The notes: generated by a model from the sequence alone, not told the origin. Shown: positions 8,405-17,178, counted from the first letter of the stretch. The stretch: 64,000 nt of DNA from Fluviirhizobium alvei (GCF_030551875.1 NZ_JAUOZU010000020.1:27982-91981), one strand, 5' to 3'. Numbers and translations: made by a program.

Positions 8405-9174
8405 TGCGCCCCGCCAACCTCGTCTGGCTCGCCGGAAGTCTTCTGGTGACCGTGTTCGTCTTGGCCGCCTGGCAATGGATCGCCAATCACGGCTATGTCT
8501 CCAAGGTCTTCCTGCCCGGTCCGGACCGCGCCTGGGCGGCTCTGGTGCGCGACTATGGCTCCGGCAAGCTCTTCACCGAAGTCGGGGAGACGGTGCTGCG
8601 GATGGTGTTCGGCTGGCTGGTCGCCTCGGTGATCGGTATTGCGCTGGGGGCTGCCATCGGCATCTCCCCGTTAGCCCGCACCTGGATCGCTCCCTCATTG
8701 GAACTGATCCGCCCGCTGCCGGCCTCGGCCATTGCCCCGGTCGCAATCGTTTTCCTGGGCATGACGGATAACATGATCCTGCTCCTCATCGCCTTCGGCT
8801 CGGTCTGGCCGATGCTGCTGACGACAATTCATGGCTTTTCCAACGTGCATCCGCGCCTTGACGAGGTTGCCCGCGTGCTCCGCTTCAACAGCTTCGAGCG
8901 AGTCTACAAGATTGCCCTGCCAGCCGCCATGCCGGACATTATTGCCGGGCTGCGCCTCGGCTTGACGATCGCGCTCATTCTAACCGTTGTCGGCGAGATG
9001 ATCACCGTTCAGGGCGGACTGGGCAGTCGGATCCTGTTGGCAGCCCGCGCCTTTCGCGCCCCGGATATCTTCGCCGGCGTCATCATGCTGGGGCTCGTCG
9101 GTCTCGTCACGAACATCGCGCTGACCGCTCTGGAGCGGCGCCTGCTGCGCTGGCAGCCTGCACCGGCAGCCTGA
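8401..9174 (+). CDS. ABC importer permease 2, NitT/TauT type
   Basis: 257 residues from the ATG at 8401, which overlaps the previous stop. The open frame extends far upstream into permease 1 and is not the real start. The EAA loop is RLDEVARVLRFNSFERVYKIALPAAMPDIIAGLRLGLTIA. Having two separate permeases in one NitT/TauT operon suggests a heterodimeric channel, less usual than the homodimer of SsuC or TauC. The binding-protein gene starts 37 bp downstream. Confidence 0.9.
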   Translation: MMRPANLVWLAGSLLVTVFVLAAWQWIANHGYVSKVFLPGPDRAWAALVRDYGSGKLFTEVGETVLRMVFGWLVASVIGIALGAAIGISPLARTWIAPSLELIRPLPASAIAPVAIVFLGMTDNMILLLIAFGSVWPMLLTTIHGFSNVHPRLDEVARVLRFNSFERVYKIALPAAMPDIIAGLRLGLTIALILTVVGEMITVQGGLGSRILLAARAFRAPDIFAGVIMLGLVGLVTNIALTALERRLLRWQPAPAA

Positions 9175-9211
9175 ACATCAAATTACATTCCAACACTCGG
9201 GAGGAACGGGA

Positions 9212-10156
9212 ATGAAACGAACCATTGCAAGAGCAATGCTGACCACAGCTGCGCTGGCGCTATCGGCCATATCGGCACTGGCGGCGGACAAGATAACGCT
9301 GATGTACACCGCGTCTGCGCCCAATCTCGCGGCCTTTGTCGCCAAGGACCAGGGATTCTTCGAGAAGCGCGGCCTGGATGTCGACCTCAAGCTCGCCCAG
9401 AACGGCTCTGTCATCGTCACCGCCCTCGTTTCCGGTTCCGCCCATATTGGGATTCCGACGCCCGTCGTCGTCTTCCAGGCGATCGACAACGGCGTCGACC
9501 TGCAGGCGATCGCCTCGACCAACGTGTTTCCAGACCCGAGCGCAGCCGGGTTGGTCGCCGGCAAGGACAGCGGCATCAAGGGACCGAAAGATCTTGCCGA
9601 CAAGAAGATCGGGGTACCGGGCGTCGGCGGGCTTCTGGATGTCGTGATGCGCGAATGGGTCGATCGCAACGGCGGCGATTCCAGCAAGATCAACATCGTC
9701 GAGATCACACTGCCGCAATCTGCAGACATCCTGAAAGCGGGACAGGTCGATGGCGTCGCTAGCGTTGATCCTTTTGCGAGCCGCGCTGTGGAGTCGGCTG
9801 GCGGCATCCTGATCGGCAACTATCTCGACATCATTCCCGACGGCACGGTCGCCAGCATCTATACCGTGACGACGGATTGGGCCTCGGCACACAAAAAGGA
9901 GGTCGCCGACTTCCAGGCGGCGCTGGACGAGGCGCTGGGCTACATCAAGACACACGACAAGGAAGCCCGCGATAGCCTCGCCAAGTATACGACACTGCCG
10001 CCGCCGGTCGTCGCCAATTTGAAGTTTCCGAACTTCTCGACCCATCTCGACCCGGAGAAGAGCTTCACCTTCTGGAACGAGCTGGCCAAGAAGCGCGGCC
10101 TTATCACCAAGGACGTGGATCTCCAGGCCTTCACGGTTCGCTATCCGGGCGAATGA
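9212..10156 (+). CDS. ABC importer periplasmic binding protein, SsuA/NMT1-like
   Basis: 314 residues with a clear signal peptide (MKRTIARAMLTTAALALSAISALAA, cleavage probably after ALA). The NMT1/SsuA fold follows: VAKDQGFFEKRGLDVDLKLAQNGS, a cleft around SGSAHIGIPTP, and KDLADKKIGVPGVGG. Such proteins capture the substrate in the periplasm and deliver it to the permease pair encoded just upstream. A stem-loop follows the stop, probably setting higher expression of this gene than of the enzymes behind it. The substrate is likely an aromatic or heterocyclic acid given the enzymes downstream (inference). Confidence 0.9.
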   Translation: MKRTIARAMLTTAALALSAISALAADKITLMYTASAPNLAAFVAKDQGFFEKRGLDVDLKLAQNGSVIVTALVSGSAHIGIPTPVVVFQAIDNGVDLQAIASTNVFPDPSAAGLVAGKDSGIKGPKDLADKKIGVPGVGGLLDVVMREWVDRNGGDSSKINIVEITLPQSADILKAGQVDGVASVDPFASRAVESAGGILIGNYLDIIPDGTVASIYTVTTDWASAHKKEVADFQAALDEALGYIKTHDKEARDSLAKYTTLPPPVVANLKFPNFSTHLDPEKSFTFWNELAKKRGLITKDVDLQAFTVRYPGE

Positions 10157-10172
10157 TCTCCCGAAAAAATCA

Positions 10173-10205
10173 GCGCCACGCCGAAAAATCCCCATGGCGT
10201 GGCGC
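10173..10205 (+). terminator. Intercistronic stem-loop after binding-protein gene
   Basis: GCGCCACGCC (10173-10182) pairs perfectly with GGCGTGGCGC (10196-10205) over a 13-base loop. It sits between the binding-protein stop and the cyclase start, with no T-run, and so looks like an attenuator or 3'-end stabiliser within the operon. Confidence 0.5.
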
Positions 10206-10229
10206 GTCGTTCACATCCAGGAGCATCCC

Positions 10230-11003
10230 ATGGCCCGCAAATTCGTCGATATATCGGTCGCGCTGAAGTCCGGCATCAAGTCCGATCCGCCGGGGCTGAT
10301 CCCCAAGATCACCTATCGCGATCACGATTACGGCGCGCTCGAATTCGAGCAGATGTCCGGCATTCCGGTAGACAGGCAGCTGGAAGGCAAAGGGTGTGCA
10401 GCCGAGGAAGTCGTCATGACGACACATAACGGGACACATCTCGACGCACCGTGGCACTATCATCCGACGATGAACAATGGCGAACGCGCCTGGACCATCG
10501 ACGAAGTACCGCTGGAATGGTGCTATGGCCGCGGCGTCAAGCTTGATTTCCGCGACAAGCCGGATGGCTATGTCTGCACCGCCGCCGATGTCGAGGCGGA
10601 ACTGAAGCGTATCGGCCATGAGCTGCAGCCTTTCGACATCGTGCTGGTCAATACCTCAGCTGGCGTCCGCTATGGGCACGATGACTATCTTGCGCGGGGT
10701 TGCGGCATGGGGCGCGAGGCGACGCTGTATCTCACAAGCCGTGGCGTGCGCGTCACCGGCATCGATGGCTGGAGCTGGGATGCACCCTTCATTCACACGC
10801 GCCGCAAGATCGAGGAAACGGGCGACTATTCACTGTTCTGGGAAGGTCACAAGGCCGGCGCCGAACAGGCCTATTGCCACATGGAGAAGCTCTCGAACCT
10901 CGAGAGCCTGCCCTCCACCGGCTTCATGGTGTCTTGCTTCCCGGTCAAGGTTGAAAAGGCCTCCGCCGGCTGGTGCCGTGCGGTCGCCATCATCGAGGAT
11001 TGA
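10230..11003 (+). CDS. Cyclase-family metal hydrolase (kynurenine formamidase-like)
   Basis: 257 residues from the ATG at 10230, preceded by AGGAG; the frame is open 36 bp earlier but without a ribosome site. The defining motif HxGTHxDxPxH is intact, with His66, His70, Asp72 and His76 (THNGTHLDAPWHYH), the divalent metal ligands of the KynB/cyclase family. Members hydrolyse amides or lactones such as N-formylkynurenine or isatin. It lies downstream of an importer and 54 bp before a FAH-family gene, so it probably catalyses a ring- or amide-opening step on the imported compound (inference). Confidence 0.88.
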   Translation: MARKFVDISVALKSGIKSDPPGLIPKITYRDHDYGALEFEQMSGIPVDRQLEGKGCAAEEVVMTTHNGTHLDAPWHYHPTMNNGERAWTIDEVPLEWCYGRGVKLDFRDKPDGYVCTAADVEAELKRIGHELQPFDIVLVNTSAGVRYGHDDYLARGCGMGREATLYLTSRGVRVTGIDGWSWDAPFIHTRRKIEETGDYSLFWEGHKAGAEQAYCHMEKLSNLESLPSTGFMVSCFPVKVEKASAGWCRAVAIIED

Positions 11004-11057
11004 GCGGCGAGCCACTCAGAGTTCTGCGCCGTAAGGCCACACGACAGGAGATTTTTC

Positions 11058-12035
11058 ATGAAACTTGCGACACTCAAGAACGGTACGCCGGATGGGCGGC
11101 TGCACGTCATATCGCGCGATCTGACCACGGCCGCACCGGCACGCGCGGCAACCACGATGCAGGCGGCGCTTGATGCCTGGGATACGGTCGTGACCGATCT
11201 CACCGCGCAGTATGACAGCCTCAACAGGAACGCAGAGAAGGAGGCTATCGCCTTCGATCAGGCAGAAGCGCTTTCGCCGCTGCCGCGCGCCTGGCAATGG
11301 CTCGACGGCTCCGCCTTCGAGAGCCACGGCGACCTGATGGACATCGTCTTCGGCATGAACAAAAAGGAGAAGTTGACCAAGCCCTTAATGTACCAGGGCG
11401 TGTCCGATCGCTTCTATGCCCCGACGCAGGATGTCCCCTTCCGCTCGATCGAGGACGGCATTGACTTCGAAGGCGAGTTTGGCGTGATCGTCAGCAGTAC
11501 GCCCATGGGCACGAGCGTGAACGAGGCATCGAAATTCATCCGCCTCATCGTGCAGATCAATGACTGGAGTTTGCGCAAACTCGCCCCCGTTGAGATGAAG
11601 ACCGGCTTCGGCTGGATCCAGGCAAAGCCACCCTGCTCCATGGCACCGGTCGCCGTCACACCGGACGAGCTCGGGTCGGCCTGGCGCGATGCCCGTGTAG
11701 ACCTACCGTTAAACGTTCATTGGAACGGCAACAAGTTCGGAGCGGCCAACGGTTATCACATGGCCTTCGGCTTCGACGATCTTGTCGCCCATGCGGCCTA
11801 TTCCCGTGATCTCGTGCCGGGTACGATCATCGGTTCAGGCACGGTGTCGAATGCCAATTACCGCGAGATCGGCTCCAGCTGCATCGCGGAGCGGCGCGGC
11901 ATCGAGATGCTCGATCTCGGCGAACCGAAGACCGCTTTCATGGCGTTCGGGGATACGGTCAAGATGGACGTCTTCCTACCCGACGGAACACCAGTCTTCG
12001 GCGCGATCGACCAGAAGGTGGTCAAGGCGGGCTAA
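11058..12035 (+). CDS. Fumarylacetoacetate hydrolase family protein, long form
   Basis: 325 residues, longer than the FAH protein at 3162, with an extra N-terminal region (MKLATLKNGTPDGRLHVISRDL) like the fumarylacetoacetase-related FAH proteins of soil bacteria. The catalytic metal-binding segment is IDFEGEFGVIV, followed by IVQINDWSLRKLAP, and there is a C-terminal GSGTVSN motif. It would cleave a C-C bond in a diketo-acid intermediate. It is the last gene of the operon that begins at 6819. Translation stops at a TAA, and a strong stem-loop lies 136 bp downstream. Confidence 0.86.
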   Translation: MKLATLKNGTPDGRLHVISRDLTTAAPARAATTMQAALDAWDTVVTDLTAQYDSLNRNAEKEAIAFDQAEALSPLPRAWQWLDGSAFESHGDLMDIVFGMNKKEKLTKPLMYQGVSDRFYAPTQDVPFRSIEDGIDFEGEFGVIVSSTPMGTSVNEASKFIRLIVQINDWSLRKLAPVEMKTGFGWIQAKPPCSMAPVAVTPDELGSAWRDARVDLPLNVHWNGNKFGAANGYHMAFGFDDLVAHAAYSRDLVPGTIIGSGTVSNANYREIGSSCIAERRGIEMLDLGEPKTAFMAFGDTVKMDVFLPDGTPVFGAIDQKVVKAG

Positions 12036-12170
12036 GTGGGCATCCGCCACAGCGGAACCCGCCAGCGCCGCTCCACGCAGGCGCATATCCTTGCCGGGTT
12101 TGCTGTAACGCTTATCCGCATCGGTTTCACCGACGCCTACCTCGGCCCGCGCAACGCCGTGAAGGCTGAC

Positions 12171-12206
12171 TGACCATGGCCCGCTCCGTGTAACGGGCCA
12201 TGGTCA
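12171..12206 (+). terminator. Stem-loop downstream of the FAH gene
   Basis: TGACCATGGCCCG (12171-12183) pairs perfectly with CGGGCCATGGTCA (12194-12206) around a 10-base loop. It lies at the end of the rightward operon and directly abuts the IS6 fragment, so it may also be part of a mobile-element end. The stretch 12036-12170 holds only a 45-codon open frame with no recognisable similarity. Confidence 0.5.
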
Positions 12207-12211
12207 GGCAT

Positions 12212-12268
12212 GAAAATCCGATCGACTTCCTGCTCACCGCAAAGCGCAACACCAATGCCGCCAAGCGC
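12212..12268 (+). pseudogene. IS6-family transposase internal fragment
   Basis: Nineteen codons read ENPIDFLLTAKRNTNAAKR, the internal block found in IS6-family transposases (typical form GxPIDFLLTAKRDLNAAKRFFRK). Nothing of the DDE catalytic core on either side survives. The same block occurs, in decayed form, in the IS6 element at 20571-21475. Bases 12269-12391 show no gene. The fragment borders a broken aldehyde dehydrogenase, so it is probably the scar of an IS6-mediated deletion. Confidence 0.65.
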
Positions 12269-12391
12269 CGAAGCTACACCGCCCCCTGGGACAGGATCGA
12301 CAAAAATATCGGAACATGTGATCTAACCACAGCGGAAACAATGGAAAACAATATGATTTCCGCCGTGATTCGGGTGAGTTTTATCCGTCCA

Positions 12392-13042
12392 TCAGCTGAA
12401 GATCACCTGAATATCTGCGTATTCGACCAGACCTTCCTCGGCGAATTCCACGCCGAGACCTGAGGACTTCACGCCGCCGAAGGGCACATTGGGCTGAATC
12501 GCGCCGTGTTTGTTGATCCAGACGGAGCCGGTTGTGATGCGACTTGCTATCTTCTTTGCCGCCGCGATATCGGACGACCAGACCGAGCCGCCGAGACCGT
12601 TCGGGCTATCATTGACGAAGCGAATGGCTTCTTCCACATCCGAATAGCGGATGATCGGCAGCGCTGGGCCGAACTGTTCTTCATCGACCAACGGATCGCC
12701 GTCTTCAGGCCTGCCACGATCGTCGGCGGGAAGAACGGCGATCCGCCCGGCTGCCACCCAGCAGTACCTTGCTGTTGCGCTTGGCATCGGCGACGAGCCG
12801 CGAAACCTTGTCGAACTGCATCTGGTTCTGCATGGGACCGAGCATGCTCGCTTCCTCCATGCCATTACCGACCGGGATGTTCTTTGCATAGGCTACTAGC
12901 TCGTCGCAGACGGCATCATGTATGGAATCGTGTACATAGAGTCGCTTCAGCGCGGCGCAGGTCTGACCGTTATTGATGAAGGCGCCCCAGAATAGACCTT
13001 CAGCGATTGCCTTCGGATCGGCATCCGGAAGCACGATCCCTA
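12392..13042 (-). pseudogene. Truncated, frameshifted aldehyde dehydrogenase
   Basis: The 5' part (from about 13042 leftward) encodes VGIVLPDADPKAIAEGLFW, then the catalytic-Cys region FINNGQTCAALKRLYVHDSI and KVLLGG. The frame is lost near 12745-12765: FFPPTIVAGLK lies in another frame. DGDPLVDEEQFGPALPIIRY and the C-terminal NVPFGGVKSSGLGVE then resume in a third. At least two frameshifts are therefore present. The N-terminal NAD-binding half and the catalytic Glu region are missing upstream of 13042. It is a dead remnant of an NAD-dependent aldehyde dehydrogenase. Bases 13043-13218 contain no gene I can identify. Confidence 0.85.
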
Positions 13043-13218
13043 CGCGCTGCTCCCGCTCCACAGGCGATAGGAAGCAGTTGCCGGCGAGTAAAGGCGATAG
13101 CAAACAACAGGGCGACGATCTCCGGCCGTGCCGATGCGGATGGCTCGCATCTGCCTCGACGCGACGCCGCTCACCTGAAGTCCGTTGGGTTCCAGTGGCA
13201 AAGGGATGGCCCCAAGGC

Positions 13219-14025
13219 TTATTGCCGTTGCTGCCGCCAAGGTACGATCAGTTTCTCGAGGATATCCAGGAGATAAGAGAAGGCGAGACCCAGTACCGCG
13301 ATGACCAAAAAGCCGACATACATGGTATCGACCCAGAAAACCGTCCAGGCCCACCAGATGCGATAGCCGACGCCAGAATCTGCGGTGGAAAACTCCACGG
13401 CCACCAGCAGGATGAGCGCGGTGCCCATGCATATCCGCAGGCCGGTGAAAATGCCGGGCAAGGCGCCTGGAAGCGCGACCGTCAGGTAGGTCGTCAGGCG
13501 GGAGGCTTTAAGGTTTTTCGCAACCTCGAAATAGATTTTCGGGATGCCGACCACGCCTGCATAAGTGTTCAACGTCATCAAGAAGAAGACATTGATGGCG
13601 ATGACGACATATTTAGATGTCTCGCCGATGCCGAAGATCAGCAAGAGAAGCGGTAGCAGCGCGATTTTCGGGATAGGAAATATGGCCGCGAAAAGCGGGT
13701 TGAGCGCCTCGTGGACAGGACGGAACAAGCCCATCGCAAGGCCGACTAGAATGCCGGGGATTGCCCCCATGACAAGACCAATGGCGATGCGCTGCAGGCT
13801 GACGGCCAGGTCGCCCCAGAACTGCGCCGTCTGGATCTGCGCGGCCGCCGTGGCGAGAACTGTCGTCGGAGCAGGGAAGAAAGCAACATTGATCAACCCG
13901 ATCCGCGCCGCCAGTTCCCACAGGCAAAGGAGAAACACCGGAAAGATGATGCCGAGCGGAAGGGCGCCGAGAAGACCTGAGCCTCTGCCAGATCGGGTGG
14001 GCGTCGTTAATTCTACTGCAGCCAT
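13219..14025 (-). CDS. ABC importer permease, NitT/TauT type (second importer)
   Basis: 268 residues from the ATG at 14025 (MAAVELTTPTRSG), preceded by AGGAGG; the longer open frame runs into a palindromic repeat and is not credible. Six hydrophobic segments and the EAA loop (YFEVAKNLKASRLTTYLTVALPGALPGIFTGLRICMGTA) mark it as the SsuC/TauC-type channel. It is the last gene of the leftward operon after the binding protein and ATPase. A 100-bp repeat separates it from the ATPase gene. It is the only permease here, so the channel is probably a homodimer. Confidence 0.9.
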   Translation of the reverse strand: MAAVELTTPTRSGRGSGLLGALPLGIIFPVFLLCLWELAARIGLINVAFFPAPTTVLATAAAQIQTAQFWGDLAVSLQRIAIGLVMGAIPGILVGLAMGLFRPVHEALNPLFAAIFPIPKIALLPLLLLIFGIGETSKYVVIAINVFFLMTLNTYAGVVGIPKIYFEVAKNLKASRLTTYLTVALPGALPGIFTGLRICMGTALILLVAVEFSTADSGVGYRIWWAWTVFWVDTMYVGFLVIAVLGLAFSYLLDILEKLIVPWRQQRQ

Positions 14026-14039
14026 GATGGCCTCCTGGT

Positions 14040-14140
14040 GCGCGTCCAGCAAAAGTGCGTAAGCGGTTTTGCGTCCGGACTGCGAAAAACAAATCGATAC
14101 AGCATTTCCCAAGATCCGGTTTTTACCGGAAATGCTCTAG
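14040..14140. repeat. Rhizobial-type palindromic intergenic repeat (RIME-like)
   Basis: The element contains AGCATTTCC (14101-14109) inverted perfectly at 14128-14136, with an inner CCGGTTTTTACCGG hairpin, then a CGAAAAACAAATCGAT block and a GCGTCCAGCAAAAGTGCG end. Elements of this build are scattered between genes in rhizobia. It sits within an operon, between the ATPase and permease genes, and its CTAGAGC boundary supplies the TAG stop codon of the ATPase. Identification with a named repeat family is from memory. Confidence 0.6.
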
Positions 14141-14976
14141 TGCGCCTGTCGCTCGATGCGCCTGGTTTCCTGGCGGCGTGCTTCCAGCACTTCCTGACCG
14201 AGGATATCCCAGAGCTCGCTCGTGTAACGCGCAAATTCCGGCATGCGCCTGATTTCCGCCGAATGACGGGGACGGGGAAGATCGATCTGCATGCTGTGAA
14301 TGAGGCGGCCTGGAGCCGAACTCATGACCACCACGCGATCGCCCAGGAGCACCGCCTCGTCCAGCCCGTGGGTGATGAAGATCACGGTCGACCTGAACTC
14401 TTCCCAGAGGCTGGCGAGTTCCTGCTGCATGAGCAGTTTGTTCTGTTCATCGAGTGCAGCGAAGGGCTCATCCATCAGCAGGATTTCGGGATTGGTGGCA
14501 AAAGCGCGGGCAATCGAAAGTCGCTGTTTCATCCCGCCCGACAGCTGATCGGGACGAAACTTGCGGAAGGAATAAAGTCCCGTCTTCTTTAGAAAATAAT
14601 CGACACGGTCCTGGCTCTCAGCCCCTTTCCAGTTTCGCGTCGCCTTCAGTCCGTAGGCAGCGTTCTCCTCGACCGTCAGCCAGGGAAAGACGGATTCCTG
14701 CTGGAAGATCATGGCCGTCATCGGTCGGGTCCTGTCTTCGTGGCGGATGGCAATGCTGCCGGTCGATGGTGAATCGAGACCGGCAAACATGCGCAGAAGG
14801 GTGGATTTGCCGCAACCGCTCGGCCCGACGATGCAGAGAAACTCCCCACTTGCCACGGTCAGTTCGATCGGACCGAGCGCCATGAAGCCCCTTGAAGAAG
14901 GGCCGAAAGTCCGGCTGACATCCTTGACTTCCAACTTGCCGGGAACTTGATCGGCTAATGCATCTGCTGCGCTCAT
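14137..14976 (-). CDS. ABC importer ATP-binding protein, NitT/TauT type (second importer)
   Basis: 279 residues. Walker A is GPSGCGKST, the signature is LSGGMKQRLSIARAFA, Walker B is ILLMDEPFAALD, and the His loop is FITHGLDEA. It follows the binding-protein gene with an ATGA overlap. The C-terminal 40 residues (LWDILGQEVLEARRQETRRIERQAH) are charged and end at the palindromic repeat. The protein energises import through the permease encoded at 13219. Confidence 0.92.
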   Translation of the reverse strand: MSAADALADQVPGKLEVKDVSRTFGPSSRGFMALGPIELTVASGEFLCIVGPSGCGKSTLLRMFAGLDSPSTGSIAIRHEDRTRPMTAMIFQQESVFPWLTVEENAAYGLKATRNWKGAESQDRVDYFLKKTGLYSFRKFRPDQLSGGMKQRLSIARAFATNPEILLMDEPFAALDEQNKLLMQQELASLWEEFRSTVIFITHGLDEAVLLGDRVVVMSSAPGRLIHSMQIDLPRPRHSAEIRRMPEFARYTSELWDILGQEVLEARRQETRRIERQAH

Positions 14977-15974
14977 TTCTCGGCTGCCTCCTTCAGGATC
15001 CCGCTGTTCAAATGGCTTTCAAGTTGCGGATCGCCCTTGATCAACCCTTCCTCGCGGAGGACATTCAGCTGCCATTTCAGCCCGTATTCGCCATCGACAT
15101 TGATCGCGGCGGAGTCCGAGGCGGTGCCAAGCGACATTCGTGCGTAAACCGCGGCACTTTCGGCGGGAACGAATTCCTGGAAAATTTCCGCGATCTTCTT
15201 GCGACCTTCCGGCTTCGGCAATTCCTGGCGCATCCACGTGTTTGTCTTAAGATACGCCCGGATGAACCGCTTCGACAGATCGGGCTGCTGCATCATTTTG
15301 TCGGAAAGCGCGATGAATGCCTGGGATGCGTTGGGCAGGATATCCGCCGAGCGAGCCACAATCGTCGCCTTTTTGCTATCGGCGAGCATGGACATGAATG
15401 GGTCGATCACGATTGCACCGTCGATCGCGCCGTTGGACAAAGCGGGGATGATATCGGGCATCGGCATACCGACGATCTTCACGTCTGCCGCGGACAAACC
15501 GATCTTTTGCAGATAGGTCTTGAGCATGATATCGAGAATCTGGCCCGGAGCCGTTGTTGCAAATGTCTTGCCTGCCAGATCCCTGGCCGGCGCGGCCGGA
15601 TCCTTGATGAGGTCCGAACGGACAATAATTCCCGTTGGGTCCCCGCCAGGCGCGGAGGGTTCCAGAGCCAGAGCCTCTGCAACGAGGGTGATCTTCGCAC
15701 CCCGAGCCATTGCATTGAAAAGTGCTGCACCTGACGTCGTGATGGCTGCATCCACCTGGCCGGTCGCCAGTGCAGGCGCAATTTCCGAGCCGGACTTATA
15801 AAAAACAGACTCGATCTCGATGCCTTCTTCCTTGAAGAAGCCCATCTTCATTCCCACGAACACCTGAACCGGAACCCGGATGCTGCCGAAGCGGACCTTG
15901 TCCAGGGCCCACACCGGTTGCGCTGCAGCGAGCAACAATGCCGTCGCAACAATTCCCGAAAACCATTTCTTCAT
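14973..15974 (-). CDS. ABC importer periplasmic binding protein, NMT1/SsuA-like (second importer)
   Basis: 333 residues from the ATG at 15974, preceded by GGAGGGG; the open frame extends 79 codons further without sense. Signal peptide MKKWFSGIVATALLLAAAQPVWA. The fold markers are VFVGMKMGFFKEEGIEIESVFYKSG, ATGQVDAAITTSGAALF and DLAGKTFATTAPGQ. It captures the substrate for the importer. Upstream by 172 bp lies the DHDPS-like gene of the same strand; that gap (15975-16146) holds no gene, perhaps an internal promoter. Confidence 0.9.
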   Translation of the reverse strand: MKKWFSGIVATALLLAAAQPVWALDKVRFGSIRVPVQVFVGMKMGFFKEEGIEIESVFYKSGSEIAPALATGQVDAAITTSGAALFNAMARGAKITLVAEALALEPSAPGGDPTGIIVRSDLIKDPAAPARDLAGKTFATTAPGQILDIMLKTYLQKIGLSAADVKIVGMPMPDIIPALSNGAIDGAIVIDPFMSMLADSKKATIVARSADILPNASQAFIALSDKMMQQPDLSKRFIRAYLKTNTWMRQELPKPEGRKKIAEIFQEFVPAESAAVYARMSLGTASDSAAINVDGEYGLKWQLNVLREEGLIKGDPQLESHLNSGILKEAAEK

Positions 15975-16146
15975 GACCACCCCTCCCTGGGACGTTTTTG
16001 ATCGGATTGGCGGGTTAGAGCGGCGAACGGACCGCTGAAACGCGCTCACTGCCTTGTTTCTGCGCAATTCTCGCCACGGCAGCAGGAACGGCTCGACACC
16101 CTCATGAAACCTCTCCTCCAGAAGGGTGCGCCGCGATTTTCGCCAC

Positions 16147-17166
16147 TTACATCGGGTTCCGGCCGATGAAGAATTCCCGGAACGGCTCCATCGAAGGGTT
16201 AAGTCCCGCATCGGTCAGCCCCTTGCGCAGCGTCTGCATCTGCGGATCGTGAATGCGCTGGGTCGGCATGCGCAGCGGGCCGCCGTTATAGCCCTGCAGC
16301 CAGCCCTGGAACTTCCAGACATAGCGATTGATGAAATGGCCGCCGTGCATCTGCTGGGCGACCAGACCCTTCGCCTTGCGCGCGGGATGCATGCGCCAGT
16401 AAATCTCGCTAGCCTTGTCGAACTCGCCTTGGCGCAACAGGTTAAAGACCTGTGGGATCAACGGCCCCCAATATTCATGGTCACTAGTGGCCGACAGCTG
16501 GATCGGCATGATCTGCGAGAGCGGGATCAACTCACCCTCAATCGGCATGGAGATGACCACCTCCTTGCCGAACAGGCGATCGCATTCGATTACGCTCTGG
16601 ATCGATGGGAAACCGCCTTCCGCCTTGATGGCCGCAACATTCGGGCAATCGTCGATCAGGCGACGGATGAGCGAAACCGGAATGTCGGAGGGATGGATGC
16701 GCGGTGAAAATCCCCAGAGGAACATCGGAAACAGCATGACCGCGAGATTGGTCGAGTCGCACATGGCCTTTGTGTAGCGATAGATGTCATCCTCGCTTTC
16801 CGGATAGAAAGCGGGAGGATAGGACAGAAGCACGAATTCGGCTCCAGCCGCCTCTGCCCGCTGCACGGCTTCGATATTCTGTTCTAGCGTGTTCCAGCTG
16901 GCATGATGCGTGATAACCAGCCGATCGCCCGCCTCGTCCTTCATCATCGACATGAAGTCGATATACTCATCCAGTGTGATTGAAACCTCGGAAACCGCGA
17001 GCGAGCCTATAAAGCCGTGTTCGATGGCGAGACGGGTATCATGGCGGATAGCCTTCTCGTTCAGGCGGGTCAGATCGTTCGAGAAGGACGGGAGGGTGCA
17101 GTTGATCACACCTACCAGCTTCTCGCGTGCCCATTCGCGGGCCTCATTTTTCTTGTAGGACGCCAT
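16147..17166 (-). CDS. Dihydrodipicolinate synthase/N-acetylneuraminate lyase family protein
   Basis: 339 residues, a TIM-barrel class I aldolase. The Schiff-base Lys is probably in NVAAIKAEGG, and the proton-relay Tyr in FVLLSYPPAFYP. The usual GTTGE motif after strand two is replaced by GSLAVSEV, so the first pair of active-site threonines is missing, which argues against true dihydrodipicolinate synthase. Family members catalyse aldol cleavage, hydration or dehydration of 2-oxo acids. It lies between an aldehyde dehydrogenase and an ABC importer in one leftward operon, so a catabolic lyase making an aldehyde for the neighbouring dehydrogenase is plausible. Confidence 0.82.
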   Translation of the reverse strand: MASYKKNEAREWAREKLVGVINCTLPSFSNDLTRLNEKAIRHDTRLAIEHGFIGSLAVSEVSITLDEYIDFMSMMKDEAGDRLVITHHASWNTLEQNIEAVQRAEAAGAEFVLLSYPPAFYPESEDDIYRYTKAMCDSTNLAVMLFPMFLWGFSPRIHPSDIPVSLIRRLIDDCPNVAAIKAEGGFPSIQSVIECDRLFGKEVVISMPIEGELIPLSQIMPIQLSATSDHEYWGPLIPQVFNLLRQGEFDKASEIYWRMHPARKAKGLVAQQMHGGHFINRYVWKFQGWLQGYNGGPLRMPTQRIHDPQMQTLRKGLTDAGLNPSMEPFREFFIGRNPM

Positions 17167-17178
17167 TGCTTCTTCCCT

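Noticed and set aside
12036..12170. Small 45-codon open frame after the FAH gene
   Set aside because: No similarity that I recognise, no ribosome site, and it runs into the stem-loop and IS6 fragment.
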